DNA of 6,002 bases from a bacterium (GTDB taxonomy: Bacteria; Elusimicrobiota; Elusimicrobia; Elusimicrobiales; UBA9959): assembly GCA_021845705.1 (NCBI GenBank), contig JAJZVJ010000177.1:1-6002 (forward strand), read 5' to 3'. The first letter of the stretch is position 1, and every line of letters starts with the position of its first letter. The position numbers were made by a program, and so were the translations under genes. The notes beneath the pieces were generated by a model. The model did no database searches. It was not told where the DNA came from and saw nothing but the letters and a program-made list of their open reading frames with translations. This document shows positions 5,998 to 6,002 of the stretch, one piece after another.

Positions 5998-6002
5998 AGA
6001 TC
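5998..6002 (+). other. Possible adapter remnant at the right end
   Basis: The last five bases, AGATC, equal the start of the Illumina read-through adapter AGATCGGAAGAGC. Five bases are weak evidence alone, but the matching signature at the left end supports it. Confidence 0.4.

Noticed and set aside
5971..6002. End of a convergent - strand gene at the right edge
   Set aside because: Short open codons exist in all three - strand frames, but the one frame with a stop in range ends inside the terminator hairpin, and too little sequence is visible to support coding.

Overview
The window reads as an ordinary bacterial chromosomal fragment of moderately high GC. It has short intergenic gaps, strong Shine-Dalgarno sites in front of two genes, sigma70-like -10 elements and intrinsic terminators. 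The exact phylum cannot be fixed from this sequence. Frequent ATA isoleucine codons inside GC-rich genes and the mix of homologues would fit a lineage such as Elusimicrobiota, but that is a low-confidence guess. The window starts with nine bases identical to the 3' end of Illumina adapters and ends with five bases matching the start of the reverse-complement adapter. It is therefore probably a complete short contig with untrimmed ends rather than a slice of a larger one.

Layout, left to right. (1) A 5'-truncated ABC exporter subunit (membrane part plus ATPase) on the + strand ends at 1199. (2) A strong bidirectional terminator lies at 1224-1252 between this gene and the convergent next gene. 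(3) An M20-family zinc metallo-hydrolase is on the - strand (2509 down to 1271). (4) A compact divergent control region (2510-2596) holds two -10 elements and an 18-bp near-palindrome. (5) An EamA/DMT-type 10-helix permease follows on the + strand (2597-3493), apparently leaderless. (6) An 87-base gap contains a -10 element, an inverted repeat and a strong ribosome binding site. (7) A two-gene operon follows: a saccharopine/lysine-dehydrogenase-family oxidoreductase (3581-4717), overlapped by four bases (ATGA) by a secreted phospholipase-D-superfamily protein (4714-5916). (8) A second strong hairpin terminator at 5944-5971 closes the operon.

How the genes may work together. The divergent M20 hydrolase and DMT permease share one control region, so co-regulated peptide or acyl-amino-acid hydrolysis and metabolite export is plausible but unproven. 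The dehydrogenase closely resembles lysine 6-dehydrogenase, as compared from memory, so amino-acid turnover is a possible common theme. Its coupling to a secreted PLD-fold protein has no textbook explanation. That protein resembles animal PLD3/PLD4 and the poxvirus K4/F13 proteins more than bacterial cardiolipin synthases, and this is the most interesting point in the window. I found no mobile element, CRISPR array, tRNA or rRNA, and no gene-free stretch above 300 bases.
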